From Bin55 sp965220235 (GTDB lineage Bacteria > Pseudomonadota > Gammaproteobacteria > Pseudomonadales > Azotimanducaceae): DNA of 64,000 nucleotides. This document shows positions 9,834 to 19,210 of this stretch, piece after piece. The stretch is taken from positions 2,976,001-3,040,000 of the forward strand of contig OZ244815.1 of assembly GCA_965220235.1 (NCBI GenBank). The letters run 5' to 3'. The position numbers and the translations under genes are program-made. Each line of letters opens with the position of its first letter. Within the stretch, counting starts at the first letter, position 1. Under the pieces are notes generated by a model that was not told the origin of the DNA, made no database searches, and saw only the letters and a list, made by a program, of their open reading frames with translations.

Positions 9834-9886
9834 CGTAGCTCTTTTTTCTCCGCGCTAGCTCGATCTCTCGCGCAGTTTCAGAGTCA

Positions 9887-10882
9887 TCATGTATGTTGAA
9901 GAGACTCCGCTACGCGCTTCGCAAAATAGGTTAATACAGCGTCTGCGCCCGCACGCTTTAGACAAAGCAGCGATTCCAAGATCACCTCCTGTTCAAGCCA
10001 CCCATTCTGAATGGCTGCCATCTGCATCGAGTATTCGCCACTCACCTGGTACGCGAAAGTCGGAACACCAAACTCATCCTTCACTCGGCGAATGACATCA
10101 AGATACGGTAAACCGGGTTTGACCATCACGATATCCGCACCTTCCTCGAGGTCGAGTGCGATTTCACGAAGGGCTTCGTCGCTGTTTGCGACGTCCATCT
10201 GATAGGTCTTCTTATTACTACTTCCCAACATCGTTGCGGAACCGACCGCGTCCCGAAAAGGTCCGTAGTACTTCGAAGCGTATTTCGCGGAGTACGCAAG
10301 GATCTTCGTGTTAATGAACCCTTCCGCATCCAAGCTGTTGCGAATCGTGCCTACCCTACCGTCCATCATGTCAGAAGGTGCAATCATGTCGGCACCGGCG
10401 TTCGCGCAGACCACCGCTTGCTTATTCAATACATCAAGCGTGACATCGTTCAGTACATAGCCATTCTCGTCGATGATGCCATCCTGACCGTGTGAGGTGT
10501 ATGGATCCAATGCGGCATCGGTGATCACGCCTAGACTTGGGGCAACGCTCTTCACAGCGGCTACCGCTCTAGGAATCAATCCATCAGGATTAAGTGCTTC
10601 GTTGCCGTCAGGTGTCTTCAGTTCCGGTTCGATATACGGAAATAAAGCGATCGCCGGTATATCCAGAGCTTGTATCTGTGAGAGCTCTTCCTCAAGCAAA
10701 TCGACGGATAAGCGATCGATCCCAGGCATTGAAGCGACTGGAATACGCTGGTCTGTTCCTTCAACGACGAAAATCGGGTAGATTAAGTCGTCAACACCCA
10801 AACGATTCTCGGCAACAAGTCTTCGAACGAAATCATCGGTGCGATTTCGTCTCATCCGAACTTTAGGGTAGCGTTGCGCCAT
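9887..10882 (-). CDS. hemB: Delta-aminolevulinic acid dehydratase (porphobilinogen synthase), Mg-type
   Basis: Condenses two 5-aminolevulinates to porphobilinogen, two steps before HemD. 331 residues from the ATG at 10882, which has a good Shine-Dalgarno (GGGAG, 6-nt spacing). Conserved regions: MRRNRTDDFVRRLVAE, APSDMMDGRVG, the first active-site Lys in YSAKYASKYYGPFRDAVGS and the Schiff-base Lys in MVKPGLPYLDV. The metal-site segment reads DAALDPYTSHGQDGI, with Asp/Ala where Zn-dependent enzymes such as E. coli have cysteines, as in the Mg-dependent Pseudomonas enzyme. Third gene of a co-directional run behind a DUF6265-like gene and a flavoenzyme; converges on argH. Confidence 0.97.
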   Translation of the reverse strand: MAQRYPKVRMRRNRTDDFVRRLVAENRLGVDDLIYPIFVVEGTDQRIPVASMPGIDRLSVDLLEEELSQIQALDIPAIALFPYIEPELKTPDGNEALNPDGLIPRAVAAVKSVAPSLGVITDAALDPYTSHGQDGIIDENGYVLNDVTLDVLNKQAVVCANAGADMIAPSDMMDGRVGTIRNSLDAEGFINTKILAYSAKYASKYYGPFRDAVGSATMLGSSNKKTYQMDVANSDEALREIALDLEEGADIVMVKPGLPYLDVIRRVKDEFGVPTFAYQVSGEYSMQMAAIQNGWLEQEVILESLLCLKRAGADAVLTYFAKRVAESLQHT

Positions 10883-10917
10883 CTGGACTCCCGATCTCCG
10901 ATAGGTTCGAATGACTG

Positions 10918-11391
10918 TCAATCAGAGGCAGTCAACACGATCACGAATTCAGGCGCGTTCTGGCTTGTTACCGCGATTTCGAACGTTTGCTCGTCCTTCC
11001 GACGATAAGTTAGCCGTTTTATTGCAGCGCTTTCCTCCGCATCAAAGGTCACTGAATTCTCGGTCATTGCCGCTAACGTCATTTTGGTTGCAGGTCCAAG
11101 CGGTTCATACCTTGGACTCCATTGCTGTAAAAACAGCACTAGACCATCTTCCTCTTGAGTTATGACAATGAACTCGTGAACAGCCACCGCACCGCCAGCC
11201 AAGATTCGCACTGATGCCTGAATGGAGTTCGAGCTTGGGGTAGTCCAGATTTCCTCGATGGTGTTCGGACCCATTTGCCCAGTCCAAGAACCCGTCATCC
11301 AACTTAAATCTGCGATCGAGTGTTGTGCGAAGGTCGACGTAAATGCCATGATGCATATTGTTCCGATGAGTTTAGAGAGTATGTGTCTCAC
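10918..11391 (-). CDS. Small secreted protein, DUF6265-like
   Basis: About 157 residues. Starting at the GTG at 11391 (AAGG 9 nt upstream) gives a textbook signal peptide, MRHILSKLIGTICIMAFTSTFA, with cleavage before QHS; a longer start at 11457 would put 22 extra basic residues in front of it. The mature part begins LSWMTGSWTG and continues with IEEIWTTPSSNSI and HEFIVITQEEDGLVLFLQQWSP, a lipocalin-like pattern seen in DUF6265 proteins. Function unknown. It sits 35 nt before hemB and about 90 nt after the flavoenzyme, so co-transcription is likely. Confidence 0.75.
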   Translation of the reverse strand: MRHILSKLIGTICIMAFTSTFAQHSIADLSWMTGSWTGQMGPNTIEEIWTTPSSNSIQASVRILAGGAVAVHEFIVITQEEDGLVLFLQQWSPRYEPLGPATKMTLAAMTENSVTFDAEESAAIKRLTYRRKDEQTFEIAVTSQNAPEFVIVLTASD

Positions 11392-11481
11392 TGCACGCTG
11401 CCTTGATTTTGCCGCGCCAATCTTAATGAACCGTGGCGCTCGTGATTTCCTCGACACGACACTTTGTCAACGATCGAGCTG

Positions 11482-12594
11482 TTAGTTAGTCAGAGCTAGA
11501 CGGCTAGGAGATAACTCTTCAGCGCTCACCAAGTCGAGATCGCTACCCTGTTTTTTAGCAAGGATCGATGCAGCCAACTTTGAGTACGCAGGTGCCGTTT
11601 GGATGCCGAAACCACCTAACGCCGCAACCCAGAAGAACTGATCGTCGATCGGATCGAATCCAATGACCGGTTGTGCGTCTGAGACAAACGAACGCAGACC
11701 TGCCCAAGTATTTACCGGACGCACCACATCTAGCTTGGTGCAATTGTTGAGCGTATCAATCACGACGGCGACATCAAGTTCCTCGGGTTGAGCATCACAC
11801 GGTGGTGAATCCGTCGCATCTGCCGGTGAGACCATCAGCAATGGACCTTCTGGCTTAAAGTAAATGCCACCAGACGCTCGATAGCACATTGGATGATTCG
11901 AACAATCCATTTGAGGATCCACGATGACACCTGTACGTCGCCTGGGTTGTAGACCAATCGGACGGACGCCCGCTAATGTCGCTACTTCATCCGCCCATGC
12001 ACCAGCAGCATTCACGAGCACATCCGCTTCGATCGAATCCGACTGAGCGACAGTTAGTCGCCAGTTTGATTGGCGTCGATCGATACCTAGAACGCGTCGT
12101 GAACTTAAAAACGTACCGCCGTTTTCAGCGAATAGGCGTCGATACCCTTGCAAGATCTCATCGACATGAAGGCGCATTGACTTGGAGTCCAATGCTCCGG
12201 AAACGTTCTGCTCACCCAGCAGCGGCGCTCGCGAATGTAGGTCTTGTGCGTCGAGAAACACGAGCCATGGACATCGCTCGATCCAGTTATCAACGAAGGA
12301 CTCAACTAGATCGCGATTTTCTTCGGTGTCAAAAGCGATGTGATCAATCGATTCTACGAGTCGCCCAAAACCGTCAGGCGGTGAGCGATAGAACGGCTCT
12401 GCAATCCTAGTGAGCCGGTGTACGACATCGTTCTCAAACGCAAGGTGGAACACCGCAGCAGAGCGACCCGTGCTGTGGTAGCCTGGTTGAAATTCCTGTT
12501 CAACGACTGTGACGTCAAAGTTGTTCGTGAGTTCCGCAGCTGTCGCGATACCAGCGATACCTCCGCCAATCACCACGACTCGATCTTGGGTCAT
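11482..12594 (-). CDS. FAD-dependent amino acid oxidoreductase, D-arginine-dehydrogenase-like (DAO family)
   Basis: 370 residues. N-terminal dinucleotide fold VVVIGGGIAGIATAAEL, then PGYHSTGRSAAVFH, VNAAGAWADEVATLAGVRPIGLQPRRR and a C-terminal FAD segment TWAGLRSFVSDAQPVIGFD with FFWVAALGGFGIQTAPA. These segments closely resemble Pseudomonas aeruginosa D-arginine dehydrogenase (DauA) as I recall it, an FAD enzyme that oxidatively deaminates D-amino acids. Substrate range here is unproven; a broad D-amino acid or glycine oxidase role is possible. It heads a run with the DUF6265-like gene and hemB, and is divergent from the monooxygenase at 12842. Confidence 0.85.
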   Translation of the reverse strand: MTQDRVVVIGGGIAGIATAAELTNNFDVTVVEQEFQPGYHSTGRSAAVFHLAFENDVVHRLTRIAEPFYRSPPDGFGRLVESIDHIAFDTEENRDLVESFVDNWIERCPWLVFLDAQDLHSRAPLLGEQNVSGALDSKSMRLHVDEILQGYRRLFAENGGTFLSSRRVLGIDRRQSNWRLTVAQSDSIEADVLVNAAGAWADEVATLAGVRPIGLQPRRRTGVIVDPQMDCSNHPMCYRASGGIYFKPEGPLLMVSPADATDSPPCDAQPEELDVAVVIDTLNNCTKLDVVRPVNTWAGLRSFVSDAQPVIGFDPIDDQFFWVAALGGFGIQTAPAYSKLAASILAKKQGSDLDLVSAEELSPSRLALTN

Positions 12595-12841
12595 ATCAGC
12601 CGTTGCCCGCGAGAGACAAACACAGCTGAGCCAAATTCTTACGAGGCATCAACTCCCCTACGCTACTTCCGAGAAGCGCGATACTCTCACCACACAAATC
12701 GCCAATCTAACCGCTACAAAGTGGTTTAAACCTGCAATTTTCCAAAACCGATAAAAACTGTTTCTGCGCAGTACGTCGAATTATCGATAGCTATATTTCA
12801 ACGCGTAAATAGAGTCGCTGACGAACACGAGGCGTAAGAAC

Positions 12842-14677
12842 ATGGCGAGTGAGCGGGAGAGATTGCACAACCTATTCCCGGATCTGGATTTCGACCCTGA
12901 GCAGCTACGTAATCGCTATAGACAAGAGCGTGACCGCCGACTTCGCGACGATGGTGAGTCTCAATACATCGAAGCCGAAGGCGAATTCTCGCACTATGCG
13001 GACGAAGACCCTTACATCGAACACGGATATGAAAGAGAGCCTCTAAATCTGCAGCTAGACGTAGTCGTCATCGGTGCGGGATTCAGTGGTCTTATGACCG
13101 GTGCGCGTCTCAAAGAACGAGGCATCGATAACTTTCGCATTATCGAATCGGGTGGTAATTTTGGAGGCACCTGGTATTGGAATCGTTATCCAGGCGCACA
13201 GTGTGATATCGAGTCGTACTGTTATTTACCGCTCCTAGAGGAAACGGGGTATATGCCGAAAGAAAAGTACTCCTACGCACCTGAAATATACGAACACGTC
13301 AAACGCGTAGGTAAGTACTTCGATCTCGAAGATCGAGCCATCTTCCGAACTCGTGTCACACAAGTTAAGTGGTTAGAAAACGAAGCAGTTTGGGAAGTGT
13401 CAACCCATCGCAAAGACAAGATTCGTTCTAGGTTCGTTATTCAAGCAACGGGACCGGCTAATCGTCCCAAACTTCCTGGTATTCCCGGGATACGTAGCTT
13501 CTGCAGTAAGAGTTTCCACACCTCCCGTTGGGACTATGACTATACCGGCGGTGATCACAACGGAGGGCTCACCCGATTGTCGGACAAACGAATTGCCGTC
13601 ATAGGTACAGGCGCTACCGCGATTCAATGTGTACCGTTTCTGGGTGAATATGCAAAGGAGCTCTACGTCTTCCAACGCACACCTTCATCAGTCGATCTCC
13701 GAGGCAACAAACCCACAGATCCGGATTGGTACCGCTCGCTAGAACCTGGTTGGCAGCGCAATAGAAGGGAGAACTTTGCAGCAACATTAACGGGTCAAAA
13801 CCTAGGCGAAGATTTGGTCTCAGATGGTTGGACCGATATTGCACGCCGACTTGGTCTTTCTCTTAGAACGCGAGATCCCGACGGTGGAGCGTTGGACATG
13901 GAGGAAATCGCACTCCGTTCGGAAATCGCAGATTTTCAAAAGATGAACGAAATCCGAAGTCGCGTCGACAACACAGTGAAGAAAGCGGACGCAGCGGAGA
14001 GCCTTAAACCTTGGTACCGTCAATTCTGTAAGCGTCCCACGTTTAACGATGAATACCTCGATACATTTAATCGCGAAAACGTTCACTTGATCGATGTTGC
14101 CGACGCTAAAGGCGTCGAGCGGATTACTGAAACCGCCGTTATCGCGAATGGCGTCGAGTATGAGGTGGACTGCATCATCTATGCAACTGGTTTTGAGATC
14201 ACAACCGACGCGCATCGTCGAGTTGACTTCGACACGATCGGACGTGATGGATTGTCGCTCTACGAGCATTGGCAAGACGGTTTTCGCACACTACATGGCT
14301 TGAGCAGCCACGGTTTTCCGAATTGGTTTACTATCGGCATCAATCAAAACGCGTTTTCCCCTAACATGACAGCGATGTTCGACGACCAAGCCATGCACGT
14401 GAGCTACATCATCGACGAAGTGAAGAGGCGTGAGAAGCGGAGCGTTGAGGTGAGCGCTGAAGCAGAGGAAGCATGGGTTCAGGAGATTATTCGACTCGCT
14501 GGTACCGGTCCACTCAGTTTCCTAAACGACTGTACGCCAGGATACTACAACCGAGAGGGCACTGCTTCACAGGGAACTCGCCAAAACACGGGCTATGCAC
14601 CAGGTATCAATGTCTTTAACGATCTTCTAAAAGACTGGCGCGAGAAAGGTGACCTAGAAGGAATGGTGTTGAACTAG
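12842..14677 (+). CDS. Flavin-containing monooxygenase, Baeyer-Villiger type
   Basis: 611 residues with two Rossmann motifs, GAGFSG (78-83, FAD) and GTGATA (255-260, NADPH), and the characteristic NFGGTWYWNRYPGAQCDIES block of cyclohexanone-monooxygenase relatives. The Baeyer-Villiger fingerprint FxGxxxHxxxW is present at 220-230, but its Gly is Ser (F220, S222, H226, W230). An 70-residue N-terminal extension precedes the first Rossmann fold. Such enzymes insert oxygen into ketones to make esters or lactones. It stands alone, divergent from the D-arginine-dehydrogenase-like gene across about 247 bp. GAGG lies 9 nt before the ATG. Confidence 0.92.
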   Translation: MASERERLHNLFPDLDFDPEQLRNRYRQERDRRLRDDGESQYIEAEGEFSHYADEDPYIEHGYEREPLNLQLDVVVIGAGFSGLMTGARLKERGIDNFRIIESGGNFGGTWYWNRYPGAQCDIESYCYLPLLEETGYMPKEKYSYAPEIYEHVKRVGKYFDLEDRAIFRTRVTQVKWLENEAVWEVSTHRKDKIRSRFVIQATGPANRPKLPGIPGIRSFCSKSFHTSRWDYDYTGGDHNGGLTRLSDKRIAVIGTGATAIQCVPFLGEYAKELYVFQRTPSSVDLRGNKPTDPDWYRSLEPGWQRNRRENFAATLTGQNLGEDLVSDGWTDIARRLGLSLRTRDPDGGALDMEEIALRSEIADFQKMNEIRSRVDNTVKKADAAESLKPWYRQFCKRPTFNDEYLDTFNRENVHLIDVADAKGVERITETAVIANGVEYEVDCIIYATGFEITTDAHRRVDFDTIGRDGLSLYEHWQDGFRTLHGLSSHGFPNWFTIGINQNAFSPNMTAMFDDQAMHVSYIIDEVKRREKRSVEVSAEAEEAWVQEIIRLAGTGPLSFLNDCTPGYYNREGTASQGTRQNTGYAPGINVFNDLLKDWREKGDLEGMVLN

Positions 14678-14796
14678 CTGAACGGCGGCGTGAATGATCG
14701 GCTTTTCCTACAAAAAAGTGGACTGACCGATGAAATCTAACTGAATGCTGAATAGTTGATTCTTATCGGATCTGCTTAGCAGGATCAGTGCTATCA

Positions 14797-15447
14797 CTAG
14801 GTTAGACGCGAAACAAACTTAGCGATGTAGCCCACCATCTCGCTAAACACATCGTCCGTGCGTTGTCGCGTACGTTTCAGCACTTTATAACCGTGATCTG
14901 CCGTCTCCAACCAGTGCAGTTCCGCATTCAATCTAGCCACCACACCTTCCATTAGATCGGGTTGTGCCATCCCGTCGCGCGACCCAGAAAGGAAAAGCAT
15001 CGGAACGTTTATCGCATCCATGTGCTCCGCACGGGTGACGCCAGGTTTTTTCGGTGTGTGTAAAGGAAACGAGCAAATCACGAGCCCGGCTACATCTAGC
15101 CCATGGTCAACAACTGCGTGCGAAGCCATTCTGCCCCCAAAGCTATGGCCGCCAAGAAAATACGGACCATCAAGCTTTTTTTGTGCCAGCTGAAGTGCAG
15201 CCTTTATCGCAAGCGTCGCTATGGGTTGAGAGTCTGTCCGGTTCTTACCCGCTTCCATGTACGGGAAGTTAAAGCGCAGGACAGAGATTCCCGCTTCATT
15301 GCACTTGCGCGTTATTTCTTCCAAAGTGCCATGATGCATCGACGCTCCAGCCCCGTGCGCGAACACTAAAGACGCAATCGGATCGTTGGCTTTATCTACC
15401 CGAGCACTGACGTCGTATTCATCAAACTTTAAACGTAGTGCGGCCAT
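14797..15447 (-). CDS. Alpha/beta hydrolase (KANL3/Tex30-like, dienelactone hydrolase-type fold)
   Basis: 216 residues. The pattern VFAHGAGASMHHGTLEEI, SVLRFNFPYMEAGK, the nucleophile elbow GHSFGGRMAS and MLFLSGSRDGMAQP with a late His (ETADHGYKVLK) gives a complete Ser/Asp/His triad of the small single-domain alpha/beta hydrolases. Substrate unknown. It lies 14 nt behind the ClpP-like gene on the same strand and is the last gene of the run beginning with the carboxypeptidase-lyase fusion. Confidence 0.85.
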   Translation of the reverse strand: MAALRLKFDEYDVSARVDKANDPIASLVFAHGAGASMHHGTLEEITRKCNEAGISVLRFNFPYMEAGKNRTDSQPIATLAIKAALQLAQKKLDGPYFLGGHSFGGRMASHAVVDHGLDVAGLVICSFPLHTPKKPGVTRAEHMDAINVPMLFLSGSRDGMAQPDLMEGVVARLNAELHWLETADHGYKVLKRTRQRTDDVFSEMVGYIAKFVSRLT

Positions 15448-15461
15448 TAAAAACGCGCTGA

Positions 15462-16100
15462 TTAAATATCGTCGACTGAGTTGATGATCTTTCCAACTAG
15501 ACCATATTCAAGCGATTCTTCCGCACTCATCCAGTAGTCACGATCTGTATCTTGTGCAACGCGCTCAAGTGGTTGACCTGTCCGATCCGCGATGATTCCG
15601 TTGATTCGCTCACGCGTCTTGACGATTTCACGCGCGTGAATTTCAATATCGACCGCATCACCACCAAACCCCGCGGACGGTTGATGAATCAAGAAGCGGG
15701 TGTTCGGGAGACAAAGCCGGTTTTCTTTTTCCGCTGCTAAATAGATGTGCGTAGCAATACTGCCGACCCAACCAGTACCCACAATACGAACTTGCGGTTT
15801 GATGAACTGGATAACATCAAATACCGTGTCACCCGATTCAACGTGGCCACCGGGCGACCCGAGAAACATGGTGATCGGGTCATCGTTCTCGTACGCTAAT
15901 GCCAGCAGATCTTCCGCTGTCTCTTGGGCACAGGCTGAGTCAATCTCTCCGAACAAGGTCAACGTTCGATGATCGAACAGGATTTTGTGAATGTTGACGC
16001 CGGGCGTCTTCCGTTCGTCTGTGGAATCCCCTTCTTCTTCAAGTCCAAAGCGCTTAAAGTGCGCCATCGTTGACGCTTTACTGTTTCGTGTCATTTCCAT
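15462..16100 (-). CDS. ClpP-like serine protease, stand-alone
   Basis: 212 residues from the ATG at 16100. The ClpP fold is clear: GSPGG oxyanion strand, catalytic Ser in GWVGSIATH (residue 114), His in RFLIHQPSAG (139) and Asp in DTDRDYWMS (188). The Ser-His and His-Asp spacings (25 and 49 residues) are those of E. coli ClpP, so the enzyme should be active. The N-terminal axial-loop region differs from housekeeping ClpP, and neither clpX nor tig is adjacent, so this is probably a second, specialised ClpP. The start overlaps the TonB receptor stop (TGATG); a TTG at 16103 and an ATG at 16094 are alternatives. Partner ATPase unknown. Confidence 0.88.
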   Translation of the reverse strand: MEMTRNSKASTMAHFKRFGLEEEGDSTDERKTPGVNIHKILFDHRTLTLFGEIDSACAQETAEDLLALAYENDDPITMFLGSPGGHVESGDTVFDVIQFIKPQVRIVGTGWVGSIATHIYLAAEKENRLCLPNTRFLIHQPSAGFGGDAVDIEIHAREIVKTRERINGIIADRTGQPLERVAQDTDRDYWMSAEESLEYGLVGKIINSVDDI

Positions 16101-19087
16101 CAATCAAAGGTAAACAAGATGTCTGCGTAGTAGATACGACCGTAATCGCGGTGAACGTCGGCTAAGAACCCGAAATAACGGTCAGCCAATGGCGCTCGTT
16201 CGTTAAGCAGGTTTCGGATGCCGAATCGGACTCGGGTCGGCGTCTCTTTAATCTTAAAGCGATAGTCGAAGCGAACGTTCCAGGTAGTCATCGAATCGAG
16301 CCAGTAGCGCGTACCGTCGCTCAACGTCAATGAATTCTGATAGACCTTGCCAACCGTCGTTTGTGAAAGTGCGGCGCCCCAAGGATCCTTACGCCAAGTC
16401 GCGAGCAGCGTCCCTTTGTATTTCTGATTGCCGTCTCTTTGAACTAGATCATCGAATCCGACTACAGGAATGTTGCCCGGTAGAACACCCGAATCTTTCG
16501 CTGCGATTAGGGTGGCAGCGTCTCCACCTGCCTCCTGTTCGAATTTCTCGAGGAACGAAGCTAGGTATCGGACACTGAATTCGCCAAAGTCGGTATCAGC
16601 TTCCCAGTAAATCCCGAGATCAAACCCTTGGAGCGTCCGCGTGTCCAGATTTGCGTAACGGTCATTGACTCGTATTGCCTGTCCAGCAGGACAAATACCG
16701 GCCGCTTCGTAAACGCCAATTTCATCGGCTGCGGTGATAGGATCGCGTACAACCGCAGGATTTGTTTCCAATGCGTCACAGTTTGAACCGCCATGCTGAA
16801 TGCGGTATACGAGATCAAGAACGGTGTGGTTCTCTTCGCCAAATAAGCCAATGGTGTCTTCCTTCACGATCGACCAGTAGTCGGTCGTAATCGTCAGCGA
16901 TTCAAATAAATCGAATACGAATCCAACAGAGATGTTGTCTGAGCGTTCTGGGACAAGCTCATCGCTACCTTGTGCGGTTCGCTGAGTCGAGTTAACGCAA
17001 TCGAGAATGTCCTGATCGGAATCGCCACCTTCATTCGCCGCGTAAAAACAGGTGTAGTCTGTTCGCGTGTTCTGCCGCGCAACGATATCTTCGTTGACGG
17101 TCACGAGGTTTGGAACACGAAATGACTCAGACCAAGATGCACGTAGTGAAACGGGATCAGCAATCTGCCATCCTGCCGCTAACTTTCCTACAACCGCACT
17201 GTCAACGTCGGAGAAACGCTCAAATCGAATTGCCGCTTGCGCTTCGATATTCGTCGCCACAGGTATCGCGAGCTCCGCGAATACTGAGTCCACTCGACGC
17301 GAACCGCTGTTATCTGGTGTGGGACTGCTATTTACTACGTCAGAAACAAACGGGAACGAATCGTCATCAAAGTCTGTGAACACAATCGTGCCGTCAAGTC
17401 TCGGATCTCTGTTGTCCTTGAACCACTCACGACGATGTTCATAGCCAATTAGTGCCCCCATCGGTCCTGCCGGTAGTTCAGCGACCTCTGGATTAGAAAA
17501 CTTGAGATCCCACAGAAACAACCCGGCGTCGTTCTCACGATACACGTCGATCAACGCACGTTCGATATTGCTGTCGACGCCACCACTGAAAGGGTTGTAC
17601 GCTGCAGGTGTCGGATCATTCAAGGCTTCGACCATGAGCAGATTCGATACGCGATTTCCAGTCAGGTCATAACGGTTTGCGAGCGACCAAACGATCGCAG
17701 TATCCCAATCCCAGTCATTTCGCACGCCTCGAAGACCTTGGACAAAACGGAATACTGAACCATCTACGCTTACCGAACGAGGCAATTCCGCATATCGATA
17801 GTTGTCGATCTGAAGTTCTAATCCGCTACATGGCAGGTCCTCTCCCACTAGGTCGTCGGGTAATCGATTAGGAGAGCCACACGGTCCGAGCGGGTTGTAG
17901 TAGTTCTCCGCGCCAACACGTAACCGAACCGAGCTGAAGGAGGCCGACGGATGTCGATTGATGTGGGATTCCGACATGTAATACAGTAGTTCTGTATACG
18001 CGTGCAGAGAATCAGAGAAATCGTGATTGATGAATACGAGCGCGTTGCTACGTGTGAGTTCAGAGGAAAGGTCACGAAACTCGTTGATGTTGTAGCGCTC
18101 GACTCCTTGACCATCGGGCGCACCACAAGTACGAGCAGTGAGTCTGTAAGCGCAACGCGAATCCCCTAACGGGTAAACCTCAAATTCACCTGAACCGTCC
18201 GTAACAGGTCCGCGAATATCAAGTCTAGAAACACTACTAACCGAGTCGAATTGACCGAATAGATTGTTTGTACTCGTATTGCGGAACCGTGTATCGCCAC
18301 TCCAAGGCGAGTCGTCCGGTACAAGCCGTCTTAAATCCGCATTTGCCCATCGGTCGTCTTCAGATGAGTGAATCCGATCCCTCGTATAGAAATCAAGCAT
18401 GACGCCTACGTTCGTTGCACCATCGTTGAAGTATTTGCCCCACTCCAAATTCGCGTCGAAGGTAGTTCGACTGGCGATTTCGTAAGAGTGGGTTCGAGAT
18501 TTGATACGGAGTCCTTCTATGTCATTCTTCAGAACCGTATTTACGACCCCAGCAACGGCGTCTGCCCCGTAGATCGCAGATGCACCGTCCTTCAGAAGCT
18601 CAACACGTTCAATCCCGAAAACAGGTAAGGTGTTTGAGTTCACAGTGTTAACCGGTACAAAACTACCGCCTATCGCTTCGGTTTGAAAGCTCGCGGCGTT
18701 TACCATGCGACGCCCGTTCAGCAAGACGAGTGTATTTCCCGTACCGAGATTTCGGAGGTTGAACGCACCCATGTCGCCACGTGCGGAATTCACGCCTCCG
18801 CTTATGTTCTCCTCTTCGTTGAAGAAGTTCTGTCCCTGCTCAGGGAGCATTTCTAGCAGTTCATCACCAGAACTTACTCCCATCGCATCAACGTCTGATG
18901 CGTCGATCACAGTAACCGGCAGCAATCCCGATACGTCTGCACCGCGAATCTGCGACCCTGTGACAATGACTTCCTCTATGACTTCAGCGTCTTCGGCTTC
19001 TTCTTCCTGAGCTGCCAAACTCGGCGTCAGTAATACCGCGAGTGATGTCAGCGATACGATCGATCGTGAAATGAATCGATAGTGCAT
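16100..19087 (-). CDS. TonB-dependent outer membrane receptor
   Basis: 995 residues. Signal peptide (about 1-26, ending LAAQ), acidic linker and TonB-box-like EEVIVTGSQI, then a plug domain (PVTVIDASDVDAMGVSSGDELLEMLP, NLRNLGTGNTLVLLNGRRMV, VERVELLKDGASAIYGADAVAGVVN) and a long 22-strand-type barrel. The barrel ends YYADILFTFD rather than in a terminal Phe. Such receptors import siderophores, vitamins, peptides or glycans. A strong Shine-Dalgarno (AGGGAGA) precedes the ATG. It lies between the secreted carboxypeptidase-lyase fusion and the ClpP-like gene, which suggests it takes up a product or substrate of that enzyme. This is an inference. Confidence 0.95.
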   Translation of the reverse strand: MHYRFISRSIVSLTSLAVLLTPSLAAQEEEAEDAEVIEEVIVTGSQIRGADVSGLLPVTVIDASDVDAMGVSSGDELLEMLPEQGQNFFNEEENISGGVNSARGDMGAFNLRNLGTGNTLVLLNGRRMVNAASFQTEAIGGSFVPVNTVNSNTLPVFGIERVELLKDGASAIYGADAVAGVVNTVLKNDIEGLRIKSRTHSYEIASRTTFDANLEWGKYFNDGATNVGVMLDFYTRDRIHSSEDDRWANADLRRLVPDDSPWSGDTRFRNTSTNNLFGQFDSVSSVSRLDIRGPVTDGSGEFEVYPLGDSRCAYRLTARTCGAPDGQGVERYNINEFRDLSSELTRSNALVFINHDFSDSLHAYTELLYYMSESHINRHPSASFSSVRLRVGAENYYNPLGPCGSPNRLPDDLVGEDLPCSGLELQIDNYRYAELPRSVSVDGSVFRFVQGLRGVRNDWDWDTAIVWSLANRYDLTGNRVSNLLMVEALNDPTPAAYNPFSGGVDSNIERALIDVYRENDAGLFLWDLKFSNPEVAELPAGPMGALIGYEHRREWFKDNRDPRLDGTIVFTDFDDDSFPFVSDVVNSSPTPDNSGSRRVDSVFAELAIPVATNIEAQAAIRFERFSDVDSAVVGKLAAGWQIADPVSLRASWSESFRVPNLVTVNEDIVARQNTRTDYTCFYAANEGGDSDQDILDCVNSTQRTAQGSDELVPERSDNISVGFVFDLFESLTITTDYWSIVKEDTIGLFGEENHTVLDLVYRIQHGGSNCDALETNPAVVRDPITAADEIGVYEAAGICPAGQAIRVNDRYANLDTRTLQGFDLGIYWEADTDFGEFSVRYLASFLEKFEQEAGGDAATLIAAKDSGVLPGNIPVVGFDDLVQRDGNQKYKGTLLATWRKDPWGAALSQTTVGKVYQNSLTLSDGTRYWLDSMTTWNVRFDYRFKIKETPTRVRFGIRNLLNERAPLADRYFGFLADVHRDYGRIYYADILFTFD

Positions 19088-19210
19088 CAGGTTTCTCCCT
19101 GATTTAGGTGGTTGTGAATACGCACAAATCCGCTGTCGAACCTGAATGGTTCAAGATTTGTCGACGGGGAATTAAACCTAAAAAGACTCACTCGCCGCAA
19201 GTTTATTTCT

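Noticed and set aside
9830..9858. CTAGCG/CGCTAG inverted repeat between argH and hemB, with a TTTTTT in the loop
   Set aside because: Only 6 bp of stem with a 17-nt loop; the T run is inside the loop, so it is not a convincing terminator.
14777..14795. CTGCT-T-AGCAG palindrome near the end of the hydrolase gene, considered as an operator or attachment site
   Set aside because: Short, single copy, and no integrase or regulator nearby.
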